A stretch of 33,366 bases of DNA from positions 1 through 33,366 of the forward strand of contig NZ_ATDK01000213.1 of the NCBI RefSeq assembly GCF_000444135.1, written 5' to 3'. Origin of the DNA: Pseudomonas avellanae BPIC 631. Lineage in GTDB: Bacteria > Pseudomonadota > Gammaproteobacteria > Pseudomonadales > Pseudomonadaceae. The first letter of the stretch is position 1; every line of letters begins with the position of its first letter. Under the pieces are notes generated by a model. It searched no databases. It was given only the letters and a program-made list of their open reading frames with translations, and was not told the DNA's origin. Made by a program: the position numbers and the translations under genes. Positions 10,503 to 24,647 of the stretch are shown one piece after another.

Positions 10503-11713
10503 TCTTCGGTGTGATCAAGCCTTATCCATCGCCACTGATCAGCGGGCGCGGTATCGACCTCGACTTCCCGATGCTGGTCGGTTGCCTGGCTCTGCTGGGC
10601 CTCGGTCTGGTGATGATTACTTCTGCTTCGTCGGAAGTTGCCGCCGTGCAGTCGGGCAATACGCTGTACATGATGACTCGTCACCTGGTCTATCTGCTGA
10701 TCGGTCTGGGCGCGTGCGGTGTGACCATGATGATCCCGGTCGCGACCTGGCAGCGTCTTGGCTGGCTGATGCTGCTCGGCGCGTTCGGCCTGTTGCTGCT
10801 GGTGCTGGTGCCGGGGATCGGGCGCGAGGTGAACGGGTCGATGCGCTGGATCGGCTTCGGCGCGTTCAACGTGCAGCCGTCGGAGATCGCCAAGGTGTTT
10901 GTGGTGATCTTCCTGGCGGGCTACCTGATTCGCCAGCAGCAGGAAGTTCGCGAGAGCTGGATGGGCTTCTTCAAGCCGTTCATCGTGCTGCTGCCGATGG
11001 CCGGTCTGCTGCTCATGGAGCCTGACTTCGGCGCAACCGTTGTGATGATGGGCGCGGCAGCTGCCATGTTGTTTCTCGGTGGTGTCGGCCTGTTCCGTTT
11101 CTCGCTGATGGTCGTTCTGGCGGTCGCCTCGGTTGTCGTTCTGGTTCAGGCCCAGCCTTACCGGATGGCGCGTCTGACCAACTTCACCGACCCGTGGGCC
11201 GACCAGTTCGGTTCGGGCTATCAATTGACCCAGGCGCTGATTGCCTTTGGGCGCGGCGAGTGGATCGGCGTCGGTCTGGGCAACAGCGTGCAAAAGCAGT
11301 TCTATCTGCCGGAAGCGCACACCGACTTCGTGTTCTCCGTGCTGGCGGAAGAGCTGGGTGTGGTCGGGTCGCTGATCACGGTTGCGCTGTTTCTGTTCGT
11401 CGCGATTCGCGGCATGTACATCGGCATGTGGGCCGAGCGCGCCAAGCAGTTCTTCGGCGCTTATGTGGCCTACGGTCTTTCGTTCCTGTGGATCGGTCAG
11501 TTTCTGATCAACATCGGTGTGAACGTCGGCCTGCTGCCGACCAAGGGTCTGACCCTGCCGTTCCTCAGTTATGGCGGCAGCTCGCTGGTCATCTGCTGCG
11601 CAAGCCTTGGCTTGCTGCTGCGCATTGAATGGGAATCGCGCAACAACATGGGCAGCGAAGAAGCCGAGTTCAAGGAAAGCGACTTCGCCGAGGAGACGCC
11701 CCATGGACGCTAA
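10499..11713 (+). CDS. ftsW: Septal peptidoglycan polymerase FtsW
   Basis: This is a SEDS-family protein of 404 aa with about ten transmembrane segments. Recognisable blocks include GREVNGSMRWI in the first large loop and LPFLSYGGSSL near the C-terminus, typical of FtsW/RodA. FtsW polymerises lipid II at the septum with FtsI as partner. ATG 10499 makes the ATGA overlap with the murD stop; an in-frame GTG three codons upstream (10490) is less likely. The C-terminus overlaps murG by 11 bases. Confidence 0.96.
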   Translation: MIFGVIKPYPSPLISGRGIDLDFPMLVGCLALLGLGLVMITSASSEVAAVQSGNTLYMMTRHLVYLLIGLGACGVTMMIPVATWQRLGWLMLLGAFGLLLLVLVPGIGREVNGSMRWIGFGAFNVQPSEIAKVFVVIFLAGYLIRQQQEVRESWMGFFKPFIVLLPMAGLLLMEPDFGATVVMMGAAAAMLFLGGVGLFRFSLMVVLAVASVVVLVQAQPYRMARLTNFTDPWADQFGSGYQLTQALIAFGRGEWIGVGLGNSVQKQFYLPEAHTDFVFSVLAEELGVVGSLITVALFLFVAIRGMYIGMWAERAKQFFGAYVAYGLSFLWIGQFLINIGVNVGLLPTKGLTLPFLSYGGSSLVICCASLGLLLRIEWESRNNMGSEEAEFKESDFAEETPHGR

Positions 11714-12765
11714 TGTGCTGATCATGGCAGGCGGGACCGGCGGGCATGTGTTCCCGGCACTGGCCTGCGCTCGCGAATTCCAGGCCCGTGGCTACAAGGT
11801 CCATTGGCTGGGCACACCGCGCGGCATTGAAAATGAACTGATCCCGCAGGCGGGTCTGCCCCTGCACCTGATCAATGTCACCGGTCTGCGTGGCAAGGGC
11901 CGGTTGTCGCTGCTCAAGGCACCTTTCATGCTGCTCAAGGCCCTGATGCAGGCCCGAAAGGTTGTGCGTCAGGTGAAACCGGTCTGCGTGGTCGGCTTTG
12001 GTGGTTATGTCACCGGCCCCGGCGGTCTGGCTGCAAGGCTGGCTGGCGTGCCGTTGATCATCCACGAGCAGAATGCCGTTGCCGGCACTGCCAACCGCAG
12101 TCTGGCGTCGTTCGCCAGCCGCGTGTGCGAGGCCTTCCCGAATACATTTGCCGCCTCGGCCAAGCGCCGTACTACCGGCAACCCGGTGCGTGTCGAGTTG
12201 TTTCTCGAAACACCGCGCCAGGCACTGGCCGGACGCAAGGCGCGTCTGCTGGTGCTGGGCGGTAGCCTGGGTGCGGAGCCGCTGAACAAGTTGTTGCCCG
12301 AGGCGCTGGCCCAGTTGCCTCAGGACATCCAGCCCGAAGTGTTTCATCAGTCGGGCAAGAATCATGACGCCGTCACCGCCGAGCGCTATCGCAACGTGGG
12401 CGTCGAGGCGCAAGTAGCGCCGTTCATCCAGAACATGGCCCAAGCCTATAGCTGGGCCGATCTGGTGGTCTGCCGCGCAGGCGCACTGACCATCAGCGAA
12501 CTGGCCGCCGCCGGTCTGCCGTCGTTGCTGATACCGCTGCCCCACGCGATTGATGACCATCAGTCGCGTAACGCCGACTATCTGGCCCGCGAAGGCGCAG
12601 CCTTCGTCATGCCGCAAGCGACAACTGGCGCCGCCGAGATGGCCGCACGCCTGAAAGAGGTTTTGATGCAACCCGAACAATTGAACAGCATGGCCCGCAC
12701 TGCACGCAGCCTGGCCAAGCCTGATGCAACCAACACCGTCGTCAATGTCTGCGTGGAGGTGGCCC

Positions 12766-12773
<8 letters not shown>
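11703..12773 (+). CDS. murG: Lipid II synthase (GlcNAc transferase) MurG
   Basis: The protein is 356 aa. It has the N-terminal glycine loop GGTGGH (10-15), [12 protein letters not shown] near 120, and the second glycine loop [11 protein letters not shown], all features of the GT-B fold of MurG. It adds GlcNAc to lipid I on the inner face of the membrane. The open frame extends upstream within ftsW, but ATG 11703 gives the standard N-terminus. The coding region overlaps ftsW by 11 bases and murC by 8. Confidence 0.96.
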
Positions 12774-15182
<2,409 letters not shown>

Positions 15183-15185
15183 GGC

Positions 15186-16055
15186 ATGTACGGCCCGTCG
15201 GCACGTCCTCAGCCACCCGCTCCCGGCCGCAACAAGCCGGTGCCGCGTGGCGCCAGCCGGATGGTGGCCAAAGAGCCTCTGTCAGCGCGCCTGCCCAAGG
15301 CCAACTTCAGTTTTCTGAAGCGTCTGTTCTGGCCAGTGCTGTTGGTGGTTCTGGGCTTTGGTACTTATGAGGCCGCACAGCGTCTGCTGCCGTATGCCGA
15401 CCGCCCGATTGCCCGCATCAATGTGCAGGGCGATTTGAGTTACATCAGCCAGCAGGCTGTGCAACAACGAATTGCGCCTTATGTGGCGTCGAGTTTTTTC
15501 AAGATCGATCTGGCCGCCATGCGCACCGAACTTGAGCAGATGCCGTGGATTGCACACGCCGAAGTGCGTCGCGTCTGGCCGGACCAGGTGGTTATTCGGC
15601 TTGAGGAGCAGTTGCCGGTTGCCCGTTGGGGCGATGAAGCACTGTTGAATAACCAGGGGCAGGCTTTCACACCGCGTGAACTGTCCAATTACGAACATCT
15701 TCCCCAGTTGTTCGGCCCGCAGCGGGCCCAACAGCAGGTGATGCAGCAGTACCAGGTATTGAGTCAGATGTTGCGGCCAATGGGCTTCTCCATCGTGCGC
15801 CTGGAACTGCGCGAGCGCGGCAGCTGGTTCCTGACAACAGGTGCCGGTAGTGCTGGCCCGGGTATCGAACTGTTGCTTGGACGCGACCATCTTGTCGAGA
15901 AGATGCGCCGCTTCATCGCGATCTACGACAAAACGCTGAAAGAACAAATAACGAATATCGCGCGCGTCGACTTGCGTTACTCCAACGGCCTTGCGGTCGG
16001 TTGGCGCGAACAGGCAGCGGCAACGACGGATAAACCCGCCGTCGCGAAGAATTGA
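15186..16055 (+). CDS. ftsQ: Cell division protein FtsQ
   Basis: The protein is 289 aa. A basic, Pro/Arg-rich cytoplasmic tail (1-44) is followed by one membrane segment (about 45-63), a POTRA domain starting near ARINVQGDL (76-84), and a periplasmic beta domain. FtsQ links FtsL/FtsB to the early divisome. The end of the cytoplasmic tail, the single anchor and the location between ddlB and ftsA all fit. It starts 3 bases after ddlB and ends 14 bases before ftsA. Confidence 0.95.
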   Translation: MYGPSARPQPPAPGRNKPVPRGASRMVAKEPLSARLPKANFSFLKRLFWPVLLVVLGFGTYEAAQRLLPYADRPIARINVQGDLSYISQQAVQQRIAPYVASSFFKIDLAAMRTELEQMPWIAHAEVRRVWPDQVVIRLEEQLPVARWGDEALLNNQGQAFTPRELSNYEHLPQLFGPQRAQQQVMQQYQVLSQMLRPMGFSIVRLELRERGSWFLTTGAGSAGPGIELLLGRDHLVEKMRRFIAIYDKTLKEQITNIARVDLRYSNGLAVGWREQAAATTDKPAVAKN

Positions 16056-16069
16056 TAAGAGGCAGGACC

Positions 16070-17326
16070 ATGGCAAACGTGCAAAGCGGCAAAATGATCG
16101 TCGGGCTGGATATCGGTACCTCCAAGGTGGTGGCGCTGGTAGGCGAAGTCGCGGCCGATGGCTCGCTGGAAATCGTGGGTATCGGTACCCATCCGTCCCG
16201 CGGCCTGAAAAAAGGCGTGGTGGTGAATATCGAATCCACCGTGCAGTCGATTCAGCGCGCTATCGAAGAAGCGCAGTTGATGGCCGGTTGCCGTATTCAC
16301 TCGGCATTCGTCGGCGTTGCAGGCAGCCACATTCGCAGCCTGAACTCCCACGGCATTGTGGCGATTCGTGATCGTGAAGTCAGCGCTGCGGACCTTGAGC
16401 GCGTGCTCGATGCTGCTCAGGCGGTGGCCATTCCTGCCGACCAGCGCGTGCTGCACACCCTGCCTCAGGATTACGTGATCGATAACCAGGAAGGCGTGCG
16501 TGAGCCTCTGGGCATGTCCGGCGTGCGTCTGGAAGCCAAGGTCCACGTCGTGACCTGCGCGGTGAACGCGGCGCAGAACATCGAGAAGTGCGTGCGTCGT
16601 TGCGGTCTGGAAGTCGACGACATCATTCTCGAGCAACTGGCATCGGCCTATTCGGTACTGACCGACGATGAGAAAGAGCTGGGCGTCTGCCTGGTGGACA
16701 TCGGTGGCGGCACGACCGACATCGCGATCTTCACCGAAGGCGCCATTCGTCACACGGCGGTGATCCCGATTGCCGGCGATCAGGTCACCAACGACATCGC
16801 CATGGCGCTGCGTACGCCGACCCAGTACGCCGAAGAAATCAAGATTCGTTATGCCTGCGCTCTGGCCAAACTGGCCGGCGCCGGAGAAACCATCAAGGTG
16901 CCGAGCGTGGGCGACCGTCCACCTCGCGAGCTGTCGCGTCAGGCCCTGGCCGAAGTGGTCGAGCCTCGTTATGACGAACTGTTCACTCTGATCCAGGCCG
17001 AACTGCGTCGCAGCGGCTACGAAGACCTGATCCCGGCTGGCATCGTGCTGACCGGTGGTACGGCGAAAATGGAAGGTGCGGTGGAACTGGCCGAGGAAAT
17101 CTTCCACATGCCGGTGCGCCTGGGCGTGCCGCACAGCGTCAAAGGGCTCGCGGATGTCGTGCGCAACCCGATCTATTCAACGGGCGTAGGCCTGTTGCTT
17201 TATGGCCTGCAGAAACAGTCGGACGGTATTTCGCTGTCTGGGATTGTCGGCAACAGCAGCTACAGCGACGAGACCAAGGCCCCGGTGCTTGAGCGGATCA
17301 AGCGTTGGGTGCAGGGCAATTTCTAA
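16070..17326 (+). CDS. ftsA: Cell division protein FtsA
   Basis: This actin-fold ATPase is 418 aa. It has GLDIGTSKV near 10-18 (phosphate 1), DIGGGTTDIA near 210 (phosphate 2), TGGTAKMEG near 331, and a C-terminal amphipathic helix (LERIKRWVQGNF) that anchors it to the membrane. FtsA tethers FtsZ polymers and recruits later divisome proteins. ATG 16070 is preceded by aagaggcagga; the in-frame ATG 6 codons upstream overlaps ftsQ and lacks such a site. Confidence 0.97.
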   Translation: MANVQSGKMIVGLDIGTSKVVALVGEVAADGSLEIVGIGTHPSRGLKKGVVVNIESTVQSIQRAIEEAQLMAGCRIHSAFVGVAGSHIRSLNSHGIVAIRDREVSAADLERVLDAAQAVAIPADQRVLHTLPQDYVIDNQEGVREPLGMSGVRLEAKVHVVTCAVNAAQNIEKCVRRCGLEVDDIILEQLASAYSVLTDDEKELGVCLVDIGGGTTDIAIFTEGAIRHTAVIPIAGDQVTNDIAMALRTPTQYAEEIKIRYACALAKLAGAGETIKVPSVGDRPPRELSRQALAEVVEPRYDELFTLIQAELRRSGYEDLIPAGIVLTGGTAKMEGAVELAEEIFHMPVRLGVPHSVKGLADVVRNPIYSTGVGLLLYGLQKQSDGISLSGIVGNSSYSDETKAPVLERIKRWVQGNF

Positions 17327-17413
17327 GCGGCAGATTTCAAAGATTCAGGCCGACAAAAAGCAGTATCGGCAGGCAGTAGGCAAACCTAACTAGAAAGCGG
17401 AAGGAGAGAGAAA
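17327..17413 (+). other. ftsA-ftsZ intergenic leader
   Basis: These 87 bases form one of only two long gaps in the cluster. There is a strong purine-rich ribosome site, ggaaggagagag, directly before the ftsZ start, suited to the high output FtsZ needs. I see no convincing promoter hexamers or terminator in it. Confidence 0.5.
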
Positions 17414-18601
17414 ATGTTCGAACTCGTAGACAACGTCCCGCAAAGCCCGGTTATCAAGGTTATCGGTGTAGGCGGTGGTGGCGGAAACGCTGTCAATCAC
17501 ATGGTCAAGAGCAACATCGAAGGCGTGGAATTCATCTGCGCCAACACCGATGCTCAAGCGCTGAAAAACATCGGCGCGCGGACCATTCTGCAACTGGGCA
17601 CAGGCGTGACCAAAGGCCTTGGCGCTGGCGCCAACCCTGAAGTCGGTCGTCAGGCCGCACTGGAAGATCGCGAGCGCATTGCAGAAGTTCTGCAGGGCAC
17701 CAACATGGTCTTCATCACCACTGGCATGGGCGGCGGTACCGGTACCGGTGCAGCACCGATCATTGCCGAAGTGGCCAAGGAAATGGGCATTCTGACGGTC
17801 GCGGTCGTGACTCGTCCGTTCCCGTTCGAAGGTCGCAAGCGTATGCAGATCGCCGATGAAGGCATCCGCATGCTGTCCGAAAGCGTCGACTCGTTGATCA
17901 CCATTCCCAACGAGAAGCTGCTGACCATCCTCGGTAAGGACGCCAGCCTGCTGTCGGCTTTCGCCAAGGCTGACGATGTACTGGCCGGTGCCGTTCGCGG
18001 TATCTCCGACATCATTAAACGTCCGGGCATGATCAACGTCGACTTCGCCGACGTGCGCACCGTGATGAGCGAAATGGGCATGGCGATGATGGGCACTGGC
18101 TGCGCCAGCGGTCCTAACCGTGCGCGTGAAGCGACTGAAGCGGCTATCCGCAACCCGTTGCTTGAAGACGTCAACCTGCAGGGCGCTCGCGGCATCCTGG
18201 TCAACATCACTGCCGGTCCTGACCTGTCTCTGGGCGAGTACTCGGACGTGGGCAGCATCATCGAAGCGTTCGCTTCCGAGCACGCGATGGTCAAGGTCGG
18301 TACGGTTATCGATCCGGACATGCGTGACGAGTTGCACGTGACTGTGGTTGCCACCGGCCTGGGCGCGAAAATCGAGAAACCTGTCAAGGTCATCGACAAC
18401 ACGCTGCAGACCACCCAGCAGGCTCCTGCACAGCAGGCGTCCCGTCAGGAAGCACCTTCGGTCAACTACCGTGACCTGGACCGCCCTACCGTGATGCGCA
18501 ATCAGGCACACGCAGGCGCAACAGCTGCGGCGAAGATGAATCCGAACGATGACCTCGATTACCTGGACATCCCGGCTTTCCTGCGTCGTCAGGCCGATTG
18601 A
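17414..18601 (+). CDS. ftsZ: Cell division GTPase FtsZ
   Basis: This tubulin homologue is 395 aa. The GTP signature GGGTGTG is at 106-112, and the catalytic T7 loop NVDFAD is at 208-213. A Gln/Ala-rich linker leads to the conserved tail DYLDIPAFLRRQAD, which binds FtsA and ZipA. FtsZ polymerises into the Z-ring. It has a strong ribosome site and, with FtsA, ends the division part of the cluster. The long stop-to-lpxC gap carries a separate promoter. Confidence 0.98.
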   Translation: MFELVDNVPQSPVIKVIGVGGGGGNAVNHMVKSNIEGVEFICANTDAQALKNIGARTILQLGTGVTKGLGAGANPEVGRQAALEDRERIAEVLQGTNMVFITTGMGGGTGTGAAPIIAEVAKEMGILTVAVVTRPFPFEGRKRMQIADEGIRMLSESVDSLITIPNEKLLTILGKDASLLSAFAKADDVLAGAVRGISDIIKRPGMINVDFADVRTVMSEMGMAMMGTGCASGPNRAREATEAAIRNPLLEDVNLQGARGILVNITAGPDLSLGEYSDVGSIIEAFASEHAMVKVGTVIDPDMRDELHVTVVATGLGAKIEKPVKVIDNTLQTTQQAPAQQASRQEAPSVNYRDLDRPTVMRNQAHAGATAAAKMNPNDDLDYLDIPAFLRRQAD

Positions 18602-18652
18602 TGAAATGTATCAGGGGTATTAGGGTGATTGGTGTTCAGCAAAGGCATGGTC

Positions 18653-18661
18653 TGCTATCAT
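18653..18661 (+). promoter_or_regulatory. Extended -10 promoter for lpxC
   Basis: TGCTATCAT (18653-18661) is an extended -10 (TGn plus TATCAT, five of six). A weak TGTTCA -35 sits 17 bases upstream at 18633-18638. It lies 52 bases before the lpxC ATG, so lpxC can be expressed apart from the division genes. Confidence 0.5.
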
Positions 18662-18677
18662 CGCCAGCCTTTGTTGA

Positions 18678-19625
<948 letters not shown>

Positions 19626-19656
19626 GCAAGCTTTACTCTCTTTCCTTTTGTTATTT

Positions 19657-19684
19657 AAAGGCTGCCCTCGGGTGGCCTTTTTTT
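19657..19684 (+). terminator. Intrinsic terminator after lpxC
   Basis: AGGCTGCC (19659-19666) pairs with GGTGGCCT (19671-19678) through a CTCG loop, with two G-T pairs, and is followed by a run of T residues to 19684. It lies 32 bases after the lpxC stop and ends the 18-kb cluster. Confidence 0.85.
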
Positions 19685-19759
19685 ATGGTTTTTTTTGACG
19701 GGCGTCAGGTGTGCGCAGGGTTCGGCCGTTGGCAGATTGTCGGTCGAGAGGGCTCAGGG

Positions 19760-20215
19760 TTACTTCTTGTCCCTGGCATGGCTGGCCAGCCGTTCAAGGG
19801 CGGCACGCAGCTTGGGGTCGGTGATGCCCTCGGCGGTGGCCTGAATATTTTCGGCGGCGACCGTCGACAGGTCGATGGTGTGCGTGGCTGCTCCGCGCGG
19901 GGCGTCGGGTGGCTGCACCTTGAAGGCAATACGGGTCAGATTGATGAATTCATCAAACGCAACTAGTTGGCGGTGCAGACGCTTCTGCTGATAGCGCAAG
20001 CGTGTGGCCCAATGACCGTCCGTCACGATCAGCAACAACGTGCCTTCGCGCCATGACGCCACATGACAATGCTCGCGCGCCGCTGGCTGCAACTGACTTT
20101 CGAGCAGGCGCTGCAGATGGCTCAGGCGCTCGGCGTGACGAAAGATAGCCTTGAGAGGCTTGGCTTCACGCAGCAAAACAGCGGGTGGGCGGGCATTCAG
20201 AGGACGAAAGGCCAT
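19760..20215 (-). CDS. dciA: DciA-type replicative helicase loader (DUF721)
   Basis: From ATG at 20215 the protein is 151 aa. The N-terminal part (to about residue 100) fits the DUF721/DciA fold, with a WREGTLLLIVTDGHWATRLRY-like segment that is typical of the family; the rest is Ala/Lys-rich. DciA binds the DnaB helicase and supports its loading in the many bacteria that lack DnaC. A TTG two codons upstream (20221) could extend it, but AGG spacing supports the ATG. It is convergent with lpxC and divergent from secA, as I recall for Pseudomonas. Naming rests on recalled family features, not a search. Confidence 0.8.
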   Translation of the reverse strand: MAFRPLNARPPAVLLREAKPLKAIFRHAERLSHLQRLLESQLQPAAREHCHVASWREGTLLLIVTDGHWATRLRYQQKRLHRQLVAFDEFINLTRIAFKVQPPDAPRGAATHTIDLSTVAAENIQATAEGITDPKLRAALERLASHARDKK

Positions 20216-20332
20216 GGGCAAGTGCCTGGTAACAAGATGAACATCTTAACAGAAAGCAATCTGACGGCTGCTTTCCAAGGCATTTCCGTGCTTTCATATG
20301 CAAATCAATGAGTAACTTCCCCGGATTGCGGG

Positions 20333-20363
20333 TTGAAGTGCTTGAAAATGGCCCCATTGTAAA
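20333..20363 (+). promoter_or_regulatory. Candidate distal promoter for secA
   Basis: TTGAAG (20333-20338) lies 18-19 bases before TTGTAA/TGTAAA (20357-20363). Both boxes are moderate matches and the spacing is slightly long. A start here would give a leader of about 150 bases. Confidence 0.35.
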
Positions 20364-20430
20364 ACTGCCCCGTCACAGCGCTGTGCCAGCATCGTGGAAT
20401 AACGCCACTTTCCTCACCATCGTTTCCGGG

Positions 20431-20436
20431 TAGAAT
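20431..20436 (+). promoter_or_regulatory. Candidate proximal -10 for secA
   Basis: TAGAAT preceded by a GGG run matches a sigma-70 -10 in five of six bases, about 84 bases before the secA ATG. The -35 at the right distance (CTTTCC, 20408-20413) is poor. Confidence 0.35.
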
Positions 20437-20519
20437 GCTCGTTCGCATGTGGCCATCTGGGCTGCACGGGCGACTCACGGGGCCGCCCTCCATTCCTATG
20501 TGTGGAAGATCCTGTCGAT

Positions 20520-23261
20520 ATGTTTGCGCCTTTGTTGAAAAAACTTTTTGGAAGCAAGAACGAGCGTGAAGTCAAACGCATGCTCAAGACGGTACAGATC
20601 GTCAATGCCTTCGAAGAGCAAATGGTGGCCCTTTCGGACGAGCAATTGCGCGCCAAGACCGAAGAGTTCAAGGCCCGCATAGCCAAAGGCGAAACCCTCG
20701 ATCAATTGCTGCCTGAAGCCTTCGCGGTGGCCCGTGAAGCGGGCAAGCGTGTCATGGGCATGCGCCACTTCGACGTTCAGTTGATCGGCGGCATGACCCT
20801 GCACGAAGGTCAGATCGCAGAAATGCGTACCGGTGAAGGTAAAACCCTCGTCGGCACCCTGGCGGTGTACCTCAATGCGTTGTCCGGCAAGGGCGTTCAC
20901 GTGGTTACCGTGAACGACTACCTCGCTCGCCGCGACGCCAACTGGATGCGCCCGCTGTACGAATTCCTCGGGCTGACCGTCGGTATCGTCACGCCATTCC
21001 AGCCGCCGGAAGAGAAGCGCGCCGCCTACGCTGCCGACATCACCTACGGCACCAACAACGAATACGGCTTCGATTACCTGCGCGACAACATGGCGTTCAG
21101 CATGGACGACAAGTTCCAGCGCGAACTCAACTTCGCCGTGATCGACGAAGTCGACTCGATTCTGATCGACGAAGCGCGTACGCCGTTGATCATCTCGGGT
21201 CAGGCCGAAGACAGCTCCAAGCTGTACACCGAAATCAACCGTCTTATCCCCAAGCTCGAGCAGCACATCGAGGAAGTGGAAGGCGAAGTCACCAAGCCGG
21301 GCCACTTCACCGTTGACGAAAAAACCCGTCAGGTCGAGCTCAACGAAGCCGGTCACCAGTTCATCGAAGAGATGCTCACCGAAGTCGGCCTGCTGGCTGA
21401 GGGCGAGAGCCTGTATTCGGCGCATAACCTGGGCCTGTTGACTCACGTCTATGCCGGTCTGCGTGCACACAAGCTGTTCAACCGCAACGTCGAGTACATC
21501 GTTCAGGAAGGTCAGGTGCTGCTGGTTGACGAGCACACCGGTCGTACCATGCCGGGTCGTCGCTTGTCCGAGGGCCTGCATCAGGCTATCGAAGCCAAGG
21601 AAAACCTGAACATTCAGGCCGAAAGCCAGACGCTGGCCTCGACCACCTTCCAGAACTACTTCCGTCTGTACAACAAGCTGTCCGGCATGACCGGTACGGC
21701 CGACACCGAAGCGTTCGAATTCCACCAGATCTACACCCTGGCGGTGATGGTCATTCCGCCGAACAAGCCATTGGCGCGTAAAGACTTCAACGACCTGGTC
21801 TACCTGACCGCGGAAGAGAAGTACGCAGCCATCGTGACCGACATCAAGGCCTGCCTGGCCGAGAATCGTCCGGTACTGGTCGGCACGGCGACTATCGAAA
21901 CGTCTGAACACATGTCCCGCCTGCTCAACAATGAAGGCATCGATCACAAGGTTCTGAACGCCAAGTTCCACGAAAAAGAAGCCGAAATCATTGCTCAGGC
22001 CGGTCGTCCGGGTGCGCTGACCATCGCCACCAACATGGCCGGTCGCGGTACCGACATCCTGCTGGGCGGCAACTGGGAAGTCGAAGTCGCCAACCTGGAA
22101 GATCCGACCCCCGAGCAGATCGCACAGATCAAGGCTGACTGGCAGAAACGCCACCAGCAGGTGATTGAAGCGGGCGGCCTGCATGTGATTGCCTCCGAGC
22201 GTCACGAATCGCGTCGTATCGACAACCAGTTGCGCGGTCGTGCGGGTCGTCAGGGTGACACCGGTTCCAGCCGTTTCTACCTGTCGCTTGAAGACAGCCT
22301 GATGCGCATCTTCGCTTCTGACCGGGTGAAGAACTTCATGAAGGCGCTGGGCATGCAGTCCGGTGAAGCCATCGAGCACCGCATGGTGACCAACGCCATC
22401 GAAAAAGCGCAGCGCAAGGTGGAAGGTCGTAACTTCGACATCCGCAAGCAACTGCTCGAGTTCGATGACGTGGCCAACGAGCAGCGCAAAGTGATTTATC
22501 ACATGCGTAACAGCCTGCTGGCTGCCGAGAACATCGGCGACACCATTGCCGACTTCCGCGAAGAAGTGCTCAATAGCCTGATCAGCCAGCACATCCCGCC
22601 GCAATCCCTGCCAGAGCAGTGGAACGTTGCCGGGCTGGAAGCTGCACTGAACACCGACTTTGCCGTGAAAATGCCGATCCAGCAGTGGCTGGACGAAGAC
22701 GACAACCTGCACGAGGACAGCCTGCGCGAGAAAATCATGGCGCAGCTGCTGGTCGCGTACAACGAGAAGGAAGATCAGGCCAGCGCCGAAGCGTTGCGTT
22801 CTTTCGAGAAGCAAATCCTGTTGCGTGTCGTCGACGACCTGTGGAAAGACCACTTGTCGACGATGGACCACCTGCGTCACGGTATTCACCTGCGCGGTTA
22901 CGCTCAGAAGAACCCGAAGCAGGAATACAAGCGCGAGTCCTTCACGTTGTTCCAGGAATTGCTGGATTCGATCAAACGCGACACCATTCGCGTGCTGTCG
23001 CACGTGCAAGTGCGCCGCGAAGATCCAGAGGAAGAAGAGGCACGTCTGCGTCGCGAAGCCGAAGAGCTGGCCAGCCGTATGCAGTTCGAACACGCACCAG
23101 CGCCGGGTCTCGATCAGCCGCTGCCTGATGAAGAGGGCGGCGAAGTGCCGGTAGCTGTGGTCTCCGAGCCAATTCGCAACGATCAGAAACTGGGTCGTAA
23201 CGAGCTGTGCTGGTGTGGCTCGGGCAAGAAATTCAAGCACTGTCACGGCCAGATCAACTAA
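20520..23261 (+). CDS. secA: Preprotein translocase ATPase SecA
   Basis: The protein is 913 aa. Walker A is GEGKT at 105-109 and the DEAD-type Walker B is [11 protein letters not shown] near 210; the RGAGRQGD-like helicase motif and the translocation domain follow. The extreme C-terminus carries the zinc-binding [13 protein letters not shown] motif, used to bind SecB and phospholipids. SecA pushes unfolded secretory proteins through SecYEG. ATG 20520 gives the standard [11 protein letters not shown] start, with a ggaaga ribosome site about 10 bases before it. The gene is transcribed alone and ends at a strong terminator. Confidence 0.98.
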   Translation: MFAPLLKKLFGSKNEREVKRMLKTVQIVNAFEEQMVALSDEQLRAKTEEFKARIAKGETLDQLLPEAFAVAREAGKRVMGMRHFDVQLIGGMTLHEGQIAEMRTGEGKTLVGTLAVYLNALSGKGVHVVTVNDYLARRDANWMRPLYEFLGLTVGIVTPFQPPEEKRAAYAADITYGTNNEYGFDYLRDNMAFSMDDKFQRELNFAVIDEVDSILIDEARTPLIISGQAEDSSKLYTEINRLIPKLEQHIEEVEGEVTKPGHFTVDEKTRQVELNEAGHQFIEEMLTEVGLLAEGESLYSAHNLGLLTHVYAGLRAHKLFNRNVEYIVQEGQVLLVDEHTGRTMPGRRLSEGLHQAIEAKENLNIQAESQTLASTTFQNYFRLYNKLSGMTGTADTEAFEFHQIYTLAVMVIPPNKPLARKDFNDLVYLTAEEKYAAIVTDIKACLAENRPVLVGTATIETSEHMSRLLNNEGIDHKVLNAKFHEKEAEIIAQAGRPGALTIATNMAGRGTDILLGGNWEVEVANLEDPTPEQIAQIKADWQKRHQQVIEAGGLHVIASERHESRRIDNQLRGRAGRQGDTGSSRFYLSLEDSLMRIFASDRVKNFMKALGMQSGEAIEHRMVTNAIEKAQRKVEGRNFDIRKQLLEFDDVANEQRKVIYHMRNSLLAAENIGDTIADFREEVLNSLISQHIPPQSLPEQWNVAGLEAALNTDFAVKMPIQQWLDEDDNLHEDSLREKIMAQLLVAYNEKEDQASAEALRSFEKQILLRVVDDLWKDHLSTMDHLRHGIHLRGYAQKNPKQEYKRESFTLFQELLDSIKRDTIRVLSHVQVRREDPEEEEARLRREAEELASRMQFEHAPAPGLDQPLPDEEGGEVPVAVVSEPIRNDQKLGRNELCWCGSGKKFKHCHGQIN

Positions 23262-23283
23262 GCCTGTGACTGTGTAATACCTG

Positions 23284-23317
23284 CGCCGCGACCGGCTTGC
23301 CCGTCGCGGCGTTTTTT
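23284..23317 (+). terminator. Intrinsic terminator after secA
   Basis: CGCCGCGAC (23284-23292) pairs perfectly with GTCGCGGCG (23303-23311), leaving a 10-base loop, and is followed by six T residues (23312-23317). It starts 23 bases after the secA stop. Confidence 0.95.
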
Positions 23318-23372
23318 CATTGATTGCCGTACCGGAATGGACGGCGCCACACTCCTTGAGGAGCACACCCCG

Positions 23373-24590
23373 ATGGCTGTTGGTCTTGGTCCTTTGCCTG
23401 CGCTGCACCCGGTTCCCGGTTTTGAACTTGGCATTTCGTCTGCCGGCATCAAACGCCCGGGGCGCAAGGACGTCGTGGTCATGCGCTGTGCCGAAGGCTC
23501 CAGCGTGGCTGGTGTATTCACCTTGAATGCGTTCTGCGCGGCGCCGGTCATTCTGGCCAAACAACGCGTGCAAGGCAACGTGCGTTACCTGCTGACCAAC
23601 ACCGGCAATGCCAACGCTGGCACCGGTGAGCCGGGTCTGGTTGCAGCACGTCGCACCTGTGAGGCGCTGGCGCAACTGACTGGCGTTGATGCGTCGGCGG
23701 TGCTGCCTTACTCGACGGGCGTGATCGGCGAGCCGTTGCCGGTGGAAAAGATCGAAGGTGCACTGCAAGCCGCGCTCGACGATCTGTCTGTGGATAACTG
23801 GGCCGCTGCGGCGACCGGGATCATGACCACCGACACGCTGCCCAAAGGTGCCAGCCGCCAGTTCACGCACGACGGCGTGACCATCACGGTGACCGGCATC
23901 AGCAAAGGCGCAGGCATGATCCGCCCGAACATGGCGACCATGCTCGGTTACATCGCCACCGACGCCAACGTCTCGCAGAGCGTCCTGCAGGACCTGATCC
24001 GTGACGGTGCCAACAAGTCGTTCAACCGCATCACGATCGATGGCGATACCTCGACCAACGATTGCTGCATGCTGATTGCCACCGGCCAGGCTGATCTGCC
24101 TGAAATCACCGAAGCCAAAGGCTTGCTGTTCGAAGCCTTGAAGAAAGCCGTGTTCGACGTGTGCATGGAAGTCGCTCAGGCCATCGTGCGTGACGGCGAA
24201 GGCGCGACCAAGTTTGTCACCGTGGAAGTCAACGGGGGTGGCAATCATCAGGAATGCCTGGATGTCGGTTACGCCGTCGCCCACTCGCCGCTGATCAAGA
24301 CTGCGTTGTTTGCCTCCGACCCTAACTGGGGTCGCATTCTGGCCGCTGTCGGCCGTGCCGGTGTGCCGGACCTGGACGTGAGCAAGATCGACGTGTTCCT
24401 GGGTGGCGTGTGCATCGCCAGCCAGGGTTGCCGCGCCACGACCTACACCGAAGAGCAGGGCTCGGCGGTCATGGCCGAGGCCGAAATCACCATCCGTATC
24501 GAACTGGGTCGTGGTGATTGCAGTGAAACCATCTGGACCACGGACCTTTCTCACGAGTACGTGAAGATCAACGCCGAATACCGCACCTGA
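23373..24590 (+). CDS. argJ: Bifunctional ornithine acetyltransferase / N-acetylglutamate synthase ArgJ
   Basis: The protein is 405 aa from ATG 23373, the Pseudomonas ArgJ length; an ATG 12 codons upstream is less likely because gaggagc sits correctly before 23373. ArgJ moves the acetyl group from N-acetylornithine to glutamate in the arginine pathway. The self-cleavage site of the Ntn-type fold is seen in MATML, with Thr189 as the new N-terminal nucleophile of the beta chain. It follows the secA terminator, so it needs its own promoter, which I could not locate in the gap. Confidence 0.96.
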   Translation: MAVGLGPLPALHPVPGFELGISSAGIKRPGRKDVVVMRCAEGSSVAGVFTLNAFCAAPVILAKQRVQGNVRYLLTNTGNANAGTGEPGLVAARRTCEALAQLTGVDASAVLPYSTGVIGEPLPVEKIEGALQAALDDLSVDNWAAAATGIMTTDTLPKGASRQFTHDGVTITVTGISKGAGMIRPNMATMLGYIATDANVSQSVLQDLIRDGANKSFNRITIDGDTSTNDCCMLIATGQADLPEITEAKGLLFEALKKAVFDVCMEVAQAIVRDGEGATKFVTVEVNGGGNHQECLDVGYAVAHSPLIKTALFASDPNWGRILAAVGRAGVPDLDVSKIDVFLGGVCIASQGCRATTYTEEQGSAVMAEAEITIRIELGRGDCSETIWTTDLSHEYVKINAEYRT

Positions 24591-24647
24591 TTCAATGTCT
24601 GGCGTGGGGTCATCCTGACTTCGTGCCGGACTCAATGGAGCTGAACC

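Larger units (their letters stand above)
20216..20519 (+). other. dciA-secA divergent intergenic region
   Basis: This 304-base stretch holds no gene that I can support. It contains two candidate promoters for secA, listed separately, and must also hold the minus-strand promoter of dciA, which I could not identify. A GTG in frame with secA at 20502 would add six residues that do not match the family N-terminus. No SecM-like leader gene is apparent. Confidence 0.5.

Noticed and set aside
23337..23372. Earlier ATG start for argJ
   Set aside because: The 12 extra residues are not part of the family N-terminus, and GAGGAGC is well placed for the ATG at 23373.
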